From Mesorhizobium huakuii (GTDB taxonomy: Bacteria; Pseudomonadota; Alphaproteobacteria; Rhizobiales; Rhizobiaceae), in NCBI RefSeq assembly GCF_014189455.1, contig NZ_CP050299.1, positions 496,001 to 560,000 of the forward strand: a stretch of 64,000 nucleotides of DNA, read 5' to 3'. The position numbers and the translations under genes were made by a program. Below, piece by piece: positions 39,065-48,556 of this stretch (positions within the stretch are counted from its first letter, which is position 1; every line of letters begins with the position of its first letter). The notes under the pieces were generated by a model. It saw only the letters and a program-made list of their open reading frames with translations. It made no database searches and was not told the origin of the DNA.

Positions 39065-40637
39065 TGAGTTGCGTGCCATGCTTGGCGCGACAAGCGCGTC
39101 CGAACCCTTGACCAGTCCTTTTCACCGTAAGACGCTCCGAACTCCGAAGGCCGTAGACCGCATCGTGCGAGAACATCTCGGTCAGTTCGAGGTCGTCCAA
39201 CCGCCGAACAAAACGCCGTTAGGGCTCTCGCCGTTCAGATAAAAGGACAAAACGTCAGTTATCTGAACGATCGCCAGGTGATCACTTCCACCAACTTTAG
39301 AAACCGATCCGCTCCCATCCATGCCCTTGGTATGGGTCCGCCGCATGTTCAGGGCCATACGATTACGACAACGCTGACCTTCCGCTCGCCGACCCCGGCG
39401 ACGTTTCCTCATATCGCGTATCTTCCAGGGAACTGAACGTGGTCTCCGACAACTTGCACGCCGTCATTCCACAGCCTCGCAAAGCCGCGCCCGATCTGGA
39501 GGTGGAAATATTGGGCAACCAGCACTTCCTGCTCTCTCCCGCTGCCGGACGTTCACGCTTAGCCACCTCCGCTCGCCGGTGGCAGTTGCTACTTAATTGT
39601 AGAAAAGGCGCGCTCTACAACACGCCCGTCGACATCTCGGCGACGATGCCGGGTCAAAGAGCGGGAACTAAGCCACTTCGGAATGGCCGGCCTCTCTCCA
39701 ACTAAGTCCAAGCGGCGGCGTGAAGACCAAGAGCTGTCGTTTCTTTTTTCGTGGTCTGCGCGAAAAATCTTTAGCCCAGACCTGATTATTGTGATCCGCC
39801 TGTCGTATTTTCAGTGGGTGTTGCACGGTACAATGACAGCGCTTCGCCGTGTGCGTCAGGAGGCCACGGCAAGGGCTGAAACACGGTAAGACGGCGCAGA
39901 CCGTCACACTCTTCAAAAGAGGCTATTCTTCAAAGGGGATCGTCATCACCGATCGGGCGGTCGGGAGGCTCGGCCGGACTGTAGGAGGGCGTTGGCAATG
40001 ATGCGGTCAGGAGATGCATGGCGTGTTCCACGCCAGGTACCTGCACAGATCACCTCCCCAAAATGGCGGTCCGGTCCCGGTATCGAGCCGCCGTCGCGAG
40101 ATTTTCGCGGCCGTGGAGGCTTCGCTGTCTGCTGTCCACAGGCCGAAGCGCGCAGCAGATGAGAGCTGGCGGCGGGTGCGACATGCGCCCGAGACTTGCA
40201 AGCCTCGGCAAGGGCTTCAATTATCCAGTGAAACATGTCGAACTGGCAGTTTTCAGCAAGTGCTGAATCCGATCGCATGGTGGAATAAGAGACCTCCGCC
40301 CCGGTGTTCCTTGCCCCGAGATCAGACGACCATGGACGCCAGGGGTATTAGGTGAGAGAAACCACGGGTACAGACGGCGGCGCGCACCGTAGAGACTTTG
40401 AAAGACGTGCCCGTCAGAGTAGCGCAGACATCTCGGCGAAACAAGTAAGTGACGATCTCTCGACATAACGGCAGGCGGCAGCTCCTATGTATTAGGCTTC
40501 GCCGCCGCTGCCATCGGACACGCGGCTCGAGATGGTAGCCATGGCTTGCTCTCGGCCACAAGGCCTGCCGCGAAGATTTCTCCGTCGCCGAGCATCGGGT
40601 TCCTGTTCGCCGCCCTCGCGGGTGCAATGCCGACGGG
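39065..40637. other. 1.6 kb of scrambled, non-assignable sequence
   Basis: Several short frames look gene-like, for instance plus 39225-39436 (SYLNDRQVITSTNFRNR) and minus 39946-40278, but none is recognised and none has a proper start region. With the istB fragment to the right, this is probably transposon graveyard. Confidence 0.4.
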
Positions 40638-40790
40638 CCATACGGCAAGATCCTCAAATCTTTTCCCAAGACCGACTTCCTGATTCTCGATGACCGGGGA
40701 CCGAAAAAGCTCAATGACAACCAACGTCGCGATCTCCTGGAGATCATTGAGGACCGCTGCGAACGACGCTCAACCATCGTCACAAGTCAG
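40638..40790 (+). pseudogene. istB: IS21-family istB fragment (Walker B region)
   Basis: Reads KTDFLILDDRGPKKLNDNQR then RDLLEIIEDRCERRSTIVTS, the Walker B/sensor part of IstB helper ATPases (normally LILDDWGPEKL). Only 51 residues remain in frame; upstream pieces (near 40480-40620) are frameshifted. Confidence 0.65.
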
Positions 40791-41105
40791 AGGCCCGCAC
40801 GCCCTCCGTTGCCATTTTGTTCCCGTTGTGGAAAGAGCGCTACAAGACCCGCCCCTCCACAAGGCGGGTCGATTACGTTTCATCTTAAGGGTGGCGATCC
40901 CTCGAACGGTCCATTAACCCGGCAGCGGCGACACTTGAAACACGTTGTGATTCGCCTAACTGACAAATTAGATCAAAGTGTTCTTGTTCTGTTCCCTGTG
41001 ACTCGAAAGGCACGCACAAGGAGAATGTGACGTGATGATGGCGGCAGCGTATCCGAATCACTGATGGACTGATCAACTTGGAAAAAATCAAAAAGGGAGA
41101 AAGAC

Positions 41106-41342
41106 ATGCGGGTTAAGGTCAAAACATTGGGAAGTGGAGGTCACCCTAGCGAGGTGATGGTTTCCGTAAAGACAATGGAGGGGGAGGAACGACTGGTTGT
41201 CAGCCGTCGCGCAGTTGAAAGCGATACACTTGATATCGGGTATCCGATCAACCATTCCGATCACAAATACCTAGTGGAACTACCCCGCGAAACGTTGAAA
41301 GGGTCATGGAGAGTTTGGGTTCCGGTTGAATCCGTGATCTAA
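41106..41342 (+). CDS. Small protein of unknown function upstream of dcd, 78 aa
   Basis: ATG 41106 preceded by AAAGGGAGAAAGAC. The product (MRVKVKTLGSGGHPSEVMVS, ending SWRVWVPVESVI) is predicted beta-rich, without membrane segments or known motifs. It ends 30 bases before dcd and both share an AT-richer composition than the neighbouring genes, so they appear to be one transferred unit. Function unknown. Confidence 0.65.
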   Translation: MRVKVKTLGSGGHPSEVMVSVKTMEGEERLVVSRRAVESDTLDIGYPINHSDHKYLVELPRETLKGSWRVWVPVESVI

Positions 41343-41371
41343 GCAAAAAGCCGCTTGGGGGAGGCACGACA

Positions 41372-41941
41372 ATGATACTTACAGACAGGGAAATTCAAAT
41401 TGCTCTAGAGAGTAAGGCCATCATAGTCGAGCCGACCCCTGGCGAGGAACAGTACAGTTCAACCAGCCTCGACCTACGCCTAGATAAGATACTGACTATC
41501 TTTAAGCGCCCCAAAGGGGGCGTAGACATCTGTATCGATCCATCTAACAGAGAATACGATCACGAAGCTGTATTTGGTGATATCTCTACCGAGATTGAGA
41601 TTGATGATAAAAAGGGCTACGACTTTCAACCTAACGATATGGTTTTAGGCTGGACGGAAGAATATATAGCTCTCACGTTCCATTCGAGACTCGCAGCCAG
41701 AGTCGAAGGCAAGAGTTCCCTTGCTCGACTTGGAATCGGGGTTCATCTCACCGCTCCCACAATCCACGCTGGATTTACTGGACGCATCCGGCTTGAGATG
41801 GTCAATCATAACGTTATGCCAATTCGACTGCGGACCGGTATGCGGGTTTGCCAACTTATCTTCGAGCAAACTCTTGGGACGCCCGTGCAGGGGTACAAAG
41901 GCCGATTTGCGGGCCAGATGGCCGGCGCAAAGAAGGGCTAA
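41372..41941 (+). CDS. dcd: dCTP deaminase (Dcd/DUT family)
   Basis: 189 residues; GGGGGAGGC precedes the ATG. Family motifs: [12 protein letters not shown] near the start, the nucleotide site [10 protein letters not shown], and [20 protein letters not shown] with the catalytic Glu, ending [11 protein letters not shown]. It turns dCTP into dUTP (or, in bifunctional members, dUMP). This looks like an extra, laterally acquired copy in a symbiotic region; Dcd enzymes are also known as anti-phage nucleotide depleters, which is only a possibility here. The stop lies 7 bases before the panC relic. Confidence 0.88.
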   Translation: MILTDREIQIALESKAIIVEPTPGEEQYSSTSLDLRLDKILTIFKRPKGGVDICIDPSNREYDHEAVFGDISTEIEIDDKKGYDFQPNDMVLGWTEEYIALTFHSRLAARVEGKSSLARLGIGVHLTAPTIHAGFTGRIRLEMVNHNVMPIRLRTGMRVCQLIFEQTLGTPVQGYKGRFAGQMAGAKKG

Positions 41942-41948
41942 CCCACGC

Positions 41949-42790
41949 ATGAGCGTGCCGATCGTTCGAACCGTTGCCGAGTTTCGCACTGTTGTTGCAG
42001 GATGGCACCGCTCGGGCGCAAGTGTCGCGGTGGTACCGACCATGGGGGCCTTGCATGAAGGACATCTGAGCCTCGTGCGTGCAGCGCTTCAGAAGCGCTG
42101 ATCGGGTCATCGTGACGCTGTTCGTCAACCCCAGCAGTTCAACAATGCTGCCGACCTTGCCGCCTATCCCCGGACGGAAAACCAAGACGCGGCAAAGCTC
42201 GTGCCGCGGGCGCACACCTCCTCTATGTGCCGGATGCAGAGGAGATGCACCCTGCGGGCTTCGCCACGACCGTTTCGGTGGCGGCTATCAGCGAGGGCCT
42301 GTGCGGCGCGTTTCGGCCGGGCCATTTCGATGGCGTGGCGACCGTCGTTGCCAAGCTCTTCGTGCAAACCGGCGCTGATTTCGTCCTTTTCGGCGAAAAG
42401 GATTTCCAGCAGCTTCAGCTCGTCAGGCGCATGGTCCAGGATCTGGATATTCCGATCACCGTGGTGCCTTGTCCGACAGTCCTCGAAGCCGATGGTCTTG
42501 CGCTATCGTCGCGCAATGCCCCGCTCTCGCCAGCGGAGCGCGCCATCGCCCCAAAACTCGCATCGGTCCTGATCGAGACGGCTGAGCCGCTTGCGCGCGG
42601 CTCTCCCGTCCTGCCAATGCTTGCCGAAGCGCACGCGGCAATTCTGGCGGCAGGCTATCGCGACATCAATACCTGGAGCTTCGCGGGGGAACAGATCTAC
42701 AGCCAATGACAAGCCTTGACCGACCGGCGCGCCTACTTGCAGCGTGGCTCGGCGAAACACGGCTCATCGACAACGTCAGAACATCACCGG
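41949..42790 (+). pseudogene. panC: Pantothenate synthetase, several frameshifts
   Basis: Begins [16 protein letters not shown] with the ATP motif [20 protein letters not shown], then shifts near 42100 ([12 protein letters not shown] in a new frame) and 42215; the main block reads HPAGFATTVSVAAISEG, FRPGHFDGVATVVAKL, FGEKDFQQLQLVRRMVQDL and EADGLALSSRN. A last shift near 42680 moves the end (RPARLLAAWLGETRLIDNV) to another frame. It would join pantoate and beta-alanine. Copies of panC on symbiosis islands are known; this one is broken. Confidence 0.88.
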
Positions 42791-42806
42791 TTTTTTGAGA
42801 AATTAG

Positions 42807-43475
42807 ATGATTACCCGGCGTTCAGTAGCGCGCCGCAACATGGCGTCCGCCGCCGCGGGCTTCGACTTTCCGCTCTTCGCCTATTTTGTTTACCCGTCGG
42901 TCCCCGGCGATGCGCCGCGCTTGATCTCAAACTACCCTTCGCGCTGGCCACGTTATCTGCAGCAGCGGAACCACAGCCTTGATCCGGTGATCCTGCGCGG
43001 GCTGCAAGGCTGGGATACTTTTGATTGGGGCGTGGATCGCGCTCGGCAGTGTCTGCCGACGTCATAGCAACGAATTCTGGAGGGTGCCACTCAGTTTGGC
43101 ATCCGCGGCGGATTGACGATGTCAATGCATGATCATCGCGGCCGGTTTGCAGGCGCTGACCTTTGCTTCCGACGAGTCGCGTCCGCCTCTTTGCGGTCAC
43201 TGCCACGTTATGAAAAGGCATCGCAGCTGGTGGCGATCAACTTTCATATCCATGTGCGGCGCAGGCTCGCCAACGATCACGTGGTGGATGGCGCAACGCT
43301 CAACCCGCGAGAGTTCGAATGCCTGAAATGGACGGCGCGCGGCAAGTCGCCTTGGGGCGTCAGCCAGATCCTCGGCGTCTCAAAGCGCACCTGACCTTAC
43401 ATCTGAAAACGCCAAAGCAAAGCTCGGCGTGGGAACGGTCAACCAGGCCGTCGCACGGCTGGCTGCCTCCGGTCA
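42807..43475 (+). pseudogene. LuxR-family quorum-sensing regulator, frameshifted
   Basis: The autoinducer-binding domain is recognisable (FDFPLFAYFVYPSVPGDAPR, then ILRGLQGWDTFDWG), then after shifts near 43050 and 43150 the linker and HTH: HVRRRLANDHVVDG, LNPREFECLKWTARGKSPW and ILGVSKRT, ending in yet another frame as ENAKAKLGVGTVNQAVARLA. This is a TraR/LuxR-like regulator; such genes control conjugative transfer of rhizobial plasmids and islands. No cognate luxI is in the window. Confidence 0.75.
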
Positions 43476-43981
43476 GGCGAGTTCTGATCCCTTCCACCGC
43501 GATAGCTGTAAACGTCTACAGACTGCATCACCAGCGGCTTTGTCCTTCGATGGCGGAAACACATCCCGCACGGAGGCGACCAGATGGTGAATTGGGCTCA
43601 CGAAGGGCAGCAAAGCGTGAACTTACGCCGAAGCGTCCCGCATCTGGCTGATCGCCAGCAGAAGCTCGCAGATTCTTGGCGGCGGCACTTAGTGCAAGGC
43701 CAAGGCTAAGCGCTGCCGCCTCCGATGCGCCACACCGGGATACCGACCTTGCGCGCCTTGTCGGCAAGATTGGTGCTTTGTTCCGTCCCGCTTGAAGGCA
43801 TTTGCGGCATCTTGCGAAAATCGGCCCAGCGGGCGGCAATGCGCTCGGCGATTTTGGCGACCTTGGTTCTCGAACCAGTCCCGCCGTCGGAGGCGAATGA
43901 CGGTCTCCCGGATAGTGAACTTTATTGCGATCGCCGATCCGCTGTACCGCCATGCCTCCAGCTTGCGGTTGGTTCCGTTGA
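43476..43981. other. Region left of the tolC nod box
   Basis: A minus-strand frame (43689-43991, NGTNRKLEAWRYSGSAIAIK) looks partly protein-like but no family is recognised. Otherwise no feature. Confidence 0.35.
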
Positions 43982-44032
43982 TATCCATCATGTAGATGGG
44001 TTTCCATCAAAACAATCGATTTTACGCAGAAT
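43982..44032 (+). promoter_or_regulatory. nod box upstream of tolC-like gene
   Basis: TATCCAT-CA-TGTA-GATG, a 7-base gap, ATC, then AAACAATCGATTTTAC reproduce the nod-box consensus (YATCCAYNNYRYRGATG...ATCNAAACAATCRATTTTACC) almost fully; deviations are one extra base in the middle spacer and the last few bases. Orientation is towards the right. NodD with flavonoids would switch on transcription from here. Confidence 0.8.
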
Positions 44033-44162
44033 GACCGGAATGAAAAGGGTCGCTCGGGTGGCTCTCTCTATGCGCAAGCATCGAGCCTGAAGGGCCCCGA
44101 GACGTCGTGTCGGCTGGTTAATCGCGACCGCCGATGCGGCGCAGTTGCCATGACGAAATAAA

Positions 44163-45569
44163 ATGAGGGATATGTTTGTGCCGACTGTACGCAACAGCAT
44201 TTTTGCCATTATTTTTTGCTCTGCTAGCATCCTACCGCCGTTAACGGCGTCGGCAGAGACTATCTTCGGAACCCTATCTAAGGCCTATCAGAACAATTCT
44301 TCGCTGAATTCGAGCCGCGCCGGCACACGCGTCACGGACGAGGGCGTGGCCATCGCCAAGTCGGGCTGGCGTCCGACCATCACCGGCTCCGCGGACATCG
44401 AGTATTCCAGCAGCCACCTTAACGGCTCGAACCGGAGCGTGCGCCTAACCCAAGGCAACTTCGGCGTCGAAATCGATCAGACCCTGTTCGACGGTTTTCA
44501 GACCAGGAACAATGTCGCGGCTGCCGAAGCGCAGGTCGGCGCTTCGGTCGAGAGCTTACGCAACGCCGAACAAGACACCCTTTTCAACGCGGCTCAGGCC
44601 TATATGAACGTAATTCGCGACCGGCAAGTTGCCGTGCTGACGGAGCAGAACCTGCAGTTCCTGACCGAACAGGCGCGTGCTGCGCGTTCGAGCTTCGAGG
44701 TTGGGGAAGGCACGCGCACCGACGTCGCGCAGGCCGATGCCCAGCGCGCCAACGCAGTGGCGAAGTTGAGTGCCGTCCGCGCGCGGGCGCTGGCAAGTGC
44801 GGCAACCTATCGTCAGATCGTCGGGGACGAGCCGGGGAAGCTCAGGCCGGCGGCGCCGGTGGCAAAATTGCTGCCGTCGAGCCTCGATGCGGCAATCGCG
44901 ATCACATCAGCCGAGCATCCGGCCATCCTCGCCACCCGGCTTCTGGTTGACGCGGCGGCGTTTTCAGTGAAATCGGCCGAAGGCGCGCTGCTGCCCCAGC
45001 TTTCCGCAAGCGCCGGCGTCTCGAGCGCTTATCGCAACACGGTGCCCGGTGTGATCACCTCGGGAACGGAAGGCACAACCAATTCGGCCAGCATCGGGGC
45101 GACGCTGACCGTCCCCATTTATTCTGGTGGCCGCACTTCAGCATTGGTGCGCCAGTCCAAGGAATCGCTCAGCCAGGCTAGGATCAAGGTCGACGTCAGC
45201 CGCGACCAGGTGCGCCAAGCCGTGACCGCGGCATGGACCGCTTATACCGCCGCCCAGCAGAGCGTCGCGGCCAACCGGCAGGCGATCGCGGCCGCGCAGC
45301 TTGCCTTGAACGGCGTCATCGAGGAGCGCAATGTCGGCCAGCGCACTACGCTCGACGTGTTGAACGCCCAGAACGACCTCATCACCGGCAAGATCGATCT
45401 TGCCAGCGCCGAGCACGACGTGGTGGTAGCGAGCTATGCCATCCTACAGGCGACCGGGCGTCTGTCGGTCGAGCGCCTTGGCCTGAACGTGACAAAGTAC
45501 AAGCCTGAAGACCATTACAACGCGGTCAAGGACAAGTGGATCGGCCTGCGCACGCCGGACGGTCGCTAG
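44163..45569 (+). CDS. TolC-family outer membrane efflux/secretion channel
   Basis: 468 residues. Signal peptide IFAIIFCSASILPPLTASA precedes two tandem OEP repeats with coiled-coil helices (RNNVAAAEAQVGASVESLRN, GEGTRTDVAQADAQRANAV; and GGRTSALVRQSKESLSQARI, VGQRTTLDVLNAQNDLITGK) as in type I secretion TolC proteins. It would form the trimeric exit duct for an ABC or RND pump. It is the first gene 130 bases behind a nod box, with no pump genes beside it. ATG 44163 (or 44172) has only a weak ribosome site. NodT is a precedent for a nod-regulated outer membrane channel, but this protein looks closer to the TolC/BepC group. Confidence 0.9.
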   Translation: MRDMFVPTVRNSIFAIIFCSASILPPLTASAETIFGTLSKAYQNNSSLNSSRAGTRVTDEGVAIAKSGWRPTITGSADIEYSSSHLNGSNRSVRLTQGNFGVEIDQTLFDGFQTRNNVAAAEAQVGASVESLRNAEQDTLFNAAQAYMNVIRDRQVAVLTEQNLQFLTEQARAARSSFEVGEGTRTDVAQADAQRANAVAKLSAVRARALASAATYRQIVGDEPGKLRPAAPVAKLLPSSLDAAIAITSAEHPAILATRLLVDAAAFSVKSAEGALLPQLSASAGVSSAYRNTVPGVITSGTEGTTNSASIGATLTVPIYSGGRTSALVRQSKESLSQARIKVDVSRDQVRQAVTAAWTAYTAAQQSVAANRQAIAAAQLALNGVIEERNVGQRTTLDVLNAQNDLITGKIDLASAEHDVVVASYAILQATGRLSVERLGLNVTKYKPEDHYNAVKDKWIGLRTPDGR

Positions 45570-45876
45570 CCGATCAACGCACGCCCTGCGAAAGATCCCT
45601 CTTGGCCGGAGTCGAGAACGGCAAAGGCAGCTATCCAAGCCCACTTCGAGCATCATACGTTGTTCAACTTTCCCAGCAGTGACAAACTGCGGTAAAAGTT
45701 GTCAATGCCGGGGCGGGGAGATCAGATACGTCCAGATTCGCAGCCCTATAGTCTAGTAAGCACCACTTGCGCCAAACGCGGAAGTTCATTGGCCTCCTAC
45801 AAAATCTGCTCCTGAGGCGAAGAAGGCACGAGATTCCTCAATCTCTTAAAGGCCTGCGATCAGCTCTCACACGGCG
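45570..45876. other. Intergenic region after the tolC-like gene
   Basis: No gene or clear terminator seen. Confidence 0.4.
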
Positions 45877-46281
45877 GTGAAAGTCGTTCACTTGAACATC
45901 ATCCTCAAGGAAGACACCGCGCACAGGCCGCGTCCAAGCGTTGAGATCGCTTCCTCCTTTTTCGCGGACGCGTCACAATCGGACGCCACGTCGGCAAGGT
46001 TCTTTTGGGATCCGCGCGACTGCGCCCGTATTCTACGAGCGGCCGCGGAGCCGGTTGGGCTCGACCACGATTTTGAACCGCTTGATCTTTCTCCGCTCTC
46101 ATGCGGCAAGGACATCCTGCTGACACCTGCCGGCGTGCAGCACGTGCTGCTGAGGGAGGACTGTCGGAGTCTGCAGATCGCCGTTTCCGGTGCCTCCGTT
46201 CTCCGCCCATTGCGGCTATATGTCGACGCAATCGTGCCGCCGCGGCACCTGAAGTTCCATGTTGCTGCCCGTAGTTTTTGA
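45877..46281 (+). CDS. N-terminal half of a split DUF2285-type regulator (FseA-like ORF1)
   Basis: 134 residues from GTG 45877. The stretch ARFFWDPRDCARILRAAAEP, DLSPLSCGKDILLTPAG and RPLRLYVDAIVPPRHLKFHV is the N-terminal half of rhizobial proteins that end in a DUF2285 domain. The frame stops with TTT-TGA (46276-46281) exactly where homologues continue, and the continuation is present in the overlapping next ORF. In Mesorhizobium loti the excision activator FseA is made from two such ORFs by programmed frameshifting, so the same may hold here. Confidence 0.6.
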   Translation: MKVVHLNIILKEDTAHRPRPSVEIASSFFADASQSDATSARFFWDPRDCARILRAAAEPVGLDHDFEPLDLSPLSCGKDILLTPAGVQHVLLREDCRSLQIAVSGASVLRPLRLYVDAIVPPRHLKFHVAARSF

Positions 46282-46541
46282 ATAACATCAATGGTTGCGG
46301 CCGCCTGGTAGCTGCTTGCCTTCCGCCGGAACCCCGCAGAGGGCGTCTGCGTATCGTGCTCCAGGCTTTGGATGGTTCGCTTGCCGGAGCATCCCAGGAG
46401 ATCGCCATTGCCCTGTTCGGGAGACGGCGTGTCGAAGAAGATTGGTCTCATCCGGGCAGCCATCTTCGCGATCAGGTGCGTCGCGCCGTCCAAAGTGGCC
46501 GCTACCTGATGGGCGGCGGCTACAGACAGTTCCTGGTGTAA
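46278..46541 (+). CDS. DUF2285 domain, C-terminal half of the split regulator (FseA-like ORF2)
   Basis: The frame (from 46278, no own ribosome site) reads RRGRLRIVLQALDGSLAGAS, then IAIALFGRRRVEEDW and LRDQVRRAVQSGRYLMGGGY, a complete DUF2285 domain. Its frame is -1 relative to ORF1 and the overlap is four bases at a run of five T (46275-46279). Together the two would give about 220 residues. Without frameshifting this half has no evident start. Confidence 0.65.
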   Translation: MNNINGCGRLVAACLPPEPRRGRLRIVLQALDGSLAGASQEIAIALFGRRRVEEDWSHPGSHLRDQVRRAVQSGRYLMGGGYRQFLV

Positions 46542-46617
46542 TTGTGGTGACAGCCTAGTATTTTGGCTTATTCCAAAACACGCAGGGATCTGTCCGCATC
46601 CGCCCATGACGGGCTTA

Positions 46618-46632
46618 TTGTGCATTGCACAA
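46618..46632. promoter_or_regulatory. Palindrome TTGTGCATTGCACAA upstream of the PhyH gene
   Basis: A 15-bp inverted repeat, mismatched only at the centre, 112 bases upstream of ATG 46744. It resembles a regulator-binding site (lux-box-like in size); the binding protein is unknown. It is not TGT-N10-ACA. Confidence 0.4.
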
Positions 46633-46743
46633 AACCTGACGCGCGGTTAGTCTTTCCGCTGCGGGAATTGGGTTTGGGTAATACGGACGAAGCACTGAGA
46701 ACCAAGGCTTCGTTGATAGTGCATTCATACCCCGAGGACCCTG

Positions 46744-47718
46744 ATGACCGATACGCACCCCGACAAAGCCGGCGCTGCAAGCCTTGAGGCGATCGCGCGA
46801 AACGGCAGCATGCTCCATCGCATCGCTGTGCGTATCCCGACCTATCTCTCAGATTTTCGAGAGAATCCGGCGTGGCTGCCGATGTTCATGCTCGCCCGCA
46901 CCATGCCGGCACGGAGAATGCACTGGCGTGGTGCAAAGCCTGTTCGAGTGTCGCAGAAAGCCCAGGACACGATGTTTGCTGGCGTCAATCGCCAGGATGT
47001 TGTCGACGCTCTGCGGTCGGATGGGCTTTTTTCCGGTCTCGTCTTGCCAACAATGGTCTCTGAAGATGTAGCCGCATTCGCCAGGTGCACACCTTGCTTC
47101 GGCAATTTCGACCGCCGCCTCGAATTCATGCCGACGGAGCATGCGGAGGCTGAGGTCCGGTTTGGCCGTCCGTTGCTCAGCGGCCACTATTTCGAGCGCA
47201 TTCTGGGCTGCAAGGCGGCACTCGCCATCCAGAACGATCCGCTGCTCATGGATATCGCCGCGCACTATCTCGGCGGCCAGGCGAAGTTGATCACCACGCG
47301 TGTCTGGTGGAGTTTCCCGACCGGCCAAGCCTCCGACGCCGACAAGAACCTGGCTTCGCTTGGCAAATACCACTTCGACCTCGACGACTGGCGGATGCTG
47401 AAGTTCTTCTTCTACCTGATGCCCGTCGACGAGGGCACCGGCCCCCATGTCTATGTCCGAGGCAGTCATAACCGCCGCGCCCTCAAGCACCAGCTTACGC
47501 TTCTCGTCGGCCATCCCGCGCAAGAGGTTCTGGATGTCTACGGGGAGCAGAGCCCGGTCACGCTGACCGGGGAGGCCGGTCTCGGTTTCGTCGAGGATCC
47601 GTTCGGCTTCCATATGGGCACCGTGCCGGCCCGCAGGCCACGGCTGATGATGGAAGTCGGCTTCGGCGTTTCTCCTCCATCGCGCCGCCGCTTCCATGGC
47701 GAGCCTGTGATCCGCTGA
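46744..47718 (+). CDS. Phytanoyl-CoA dioxygenase (PhyH)-like Fe(II)/2-oxoglutarate oxygenase
   Basis: 324 residues, ATG 46744 after GAGGACC. The jelly-roll metal triad can be placed: His210 and Asp212 in GKYHFDLDDWR and His290 in DPFGFHMGT, with a basic ARRPRL cluster after it for 2-oxoglutarate; HVYVRGSHNRRAL is the family GSH motif. Such enzymes hydroxylate small metabolites or secondary products; the substrate here is unknown. It sits alone between the DUF2285 pair and nodM. An intact gene among relics suggests selection. Confidence 0.82.
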   Translation: MTDTHPDKAGAASLEAIARNGSMLHRIAVRIPTYLSDFRENPAWLPMFMLARTMPARRMHWRGAKPVRVSQKAQDTMFAGVNRQDVVDALRSDGLFSGLVLPTMVSEDVAAFARCTPCFGNFDRRLEFMPTEHAEAEVRFGRPLLSGHYFERILGCKAALAIQNDPLLMDIAAHYLGGQAKLITTRVWWSFPTGQASDADKNLASLGKYHFDLDDWRMLKFFFYLMPVDEGTGPHVYVRGSHNRRALKHQLTLLVGHPAQEVLDVYGEQSPVTLTGEAGLGFVEDPFGFHMGTVPARRPRLMMEVGFGVSPPSRRRFHGEPVIR

Positions 47719-48420
47719 TTTCGAAAAGTCACGAAAAGAATAAGGCTATGGCGCCATTCCAGTCTGTTCGGCGCCAAAGCGGTTGTCTGCACATCCGTTG
47801 GATGTGGCTGGCGCGATGGGTCTCGCCATGGCGCCAGCCAGCGCATGTTCGAATCGAGGTGCGATGGCTCCGATTTCCGCGGACCGGCTGAGCTGCCAAA
47901 GTTGAATGAATCGATCTCAAACCGGGCGTCGATGCGCGACGATGAGCTTAAACCGAGCTCGGAAGGATGCATGCAACCGGCTCCTCCCGCGCCAAAATAT
48001 CCGCATCAGGTCTTGCCAACGGCCGATCTCGCGCGCGGCGGCGCGGGGCTAACGCAGGCGTACGGGCGCCTGTAACGATAACCGGATCGGGCGCGGTGCG
48101 GGCGTCGGCCGCGTGCTTGCTGGCGCGACCGCTTCGCCGACTTCCGGCAGCGCGCGTCGTCTTCAAGTCCCGCGTCGTCAAGCTGGATGGAAAGCGTCTT
48201 CAGAGCGCGCGTCGCGCCTTAACGATCTGCCGACGCGAGTGGATTGGAAACCTCAGGGAAAGGACTGCGTCGGCGGTTGTGTGGGGAGGTGCGTAGCCGG
48301 GATGGCCGCGCATGGCCGGCCGGCCGAGGTTGTTGCTTAGTGCCGCGGGTGTGAGCTTGCGTTCGGTCATGAGAGTGTCAGGCGCAACGAGGAGTTTAGA
48401 TCAGGGCCCGCGCCTTGGTC
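47719..48420. other. 0.7 kb non-coding between PhyH and the nodM nod box
   Basis: GC-rich short frames only; none recognised. Confidence 0.4.
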
Positions 48421-48469
48421 TATCCATAGGGTGGATGGTAGCTATCCTTACAATCAATTGTACCGATAT
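48421..48469 (+). promoter_or_regulatory. nod box upstream of nodM
   Basis: TATCCAT-AG-GGTG-GATG, six bases, ATC-C-TTACAATC-A-ATTGTACC closely follows the nod-box consensus with correct internal spacing; it points to the right and ends 88 bases before the nodM ATG. It should place nodM under NodD. Confidence 0.88.
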
Positions 48470-48556
48470 TACCAAATACTACTACAAGATCCTGAATGCC
48501 GGGTGGGTGTCGTCTCACGTGGGCTGAAAGCTGCCGGGAAGAATGCGGAGACGAGC

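Noticed and set aside
40029..40043. TGGCGTG-N4-ACGC resembling a -24/-12 element
   Set aside because: Weak match, no activator site and no gene downstream.
45763..45780. Minus-strand TTGGCGCA-N4-GTGC near the end of the tolC region
   Set aside because: Spacing fits but sequence is poor and it points back into the 3' end of tolC.
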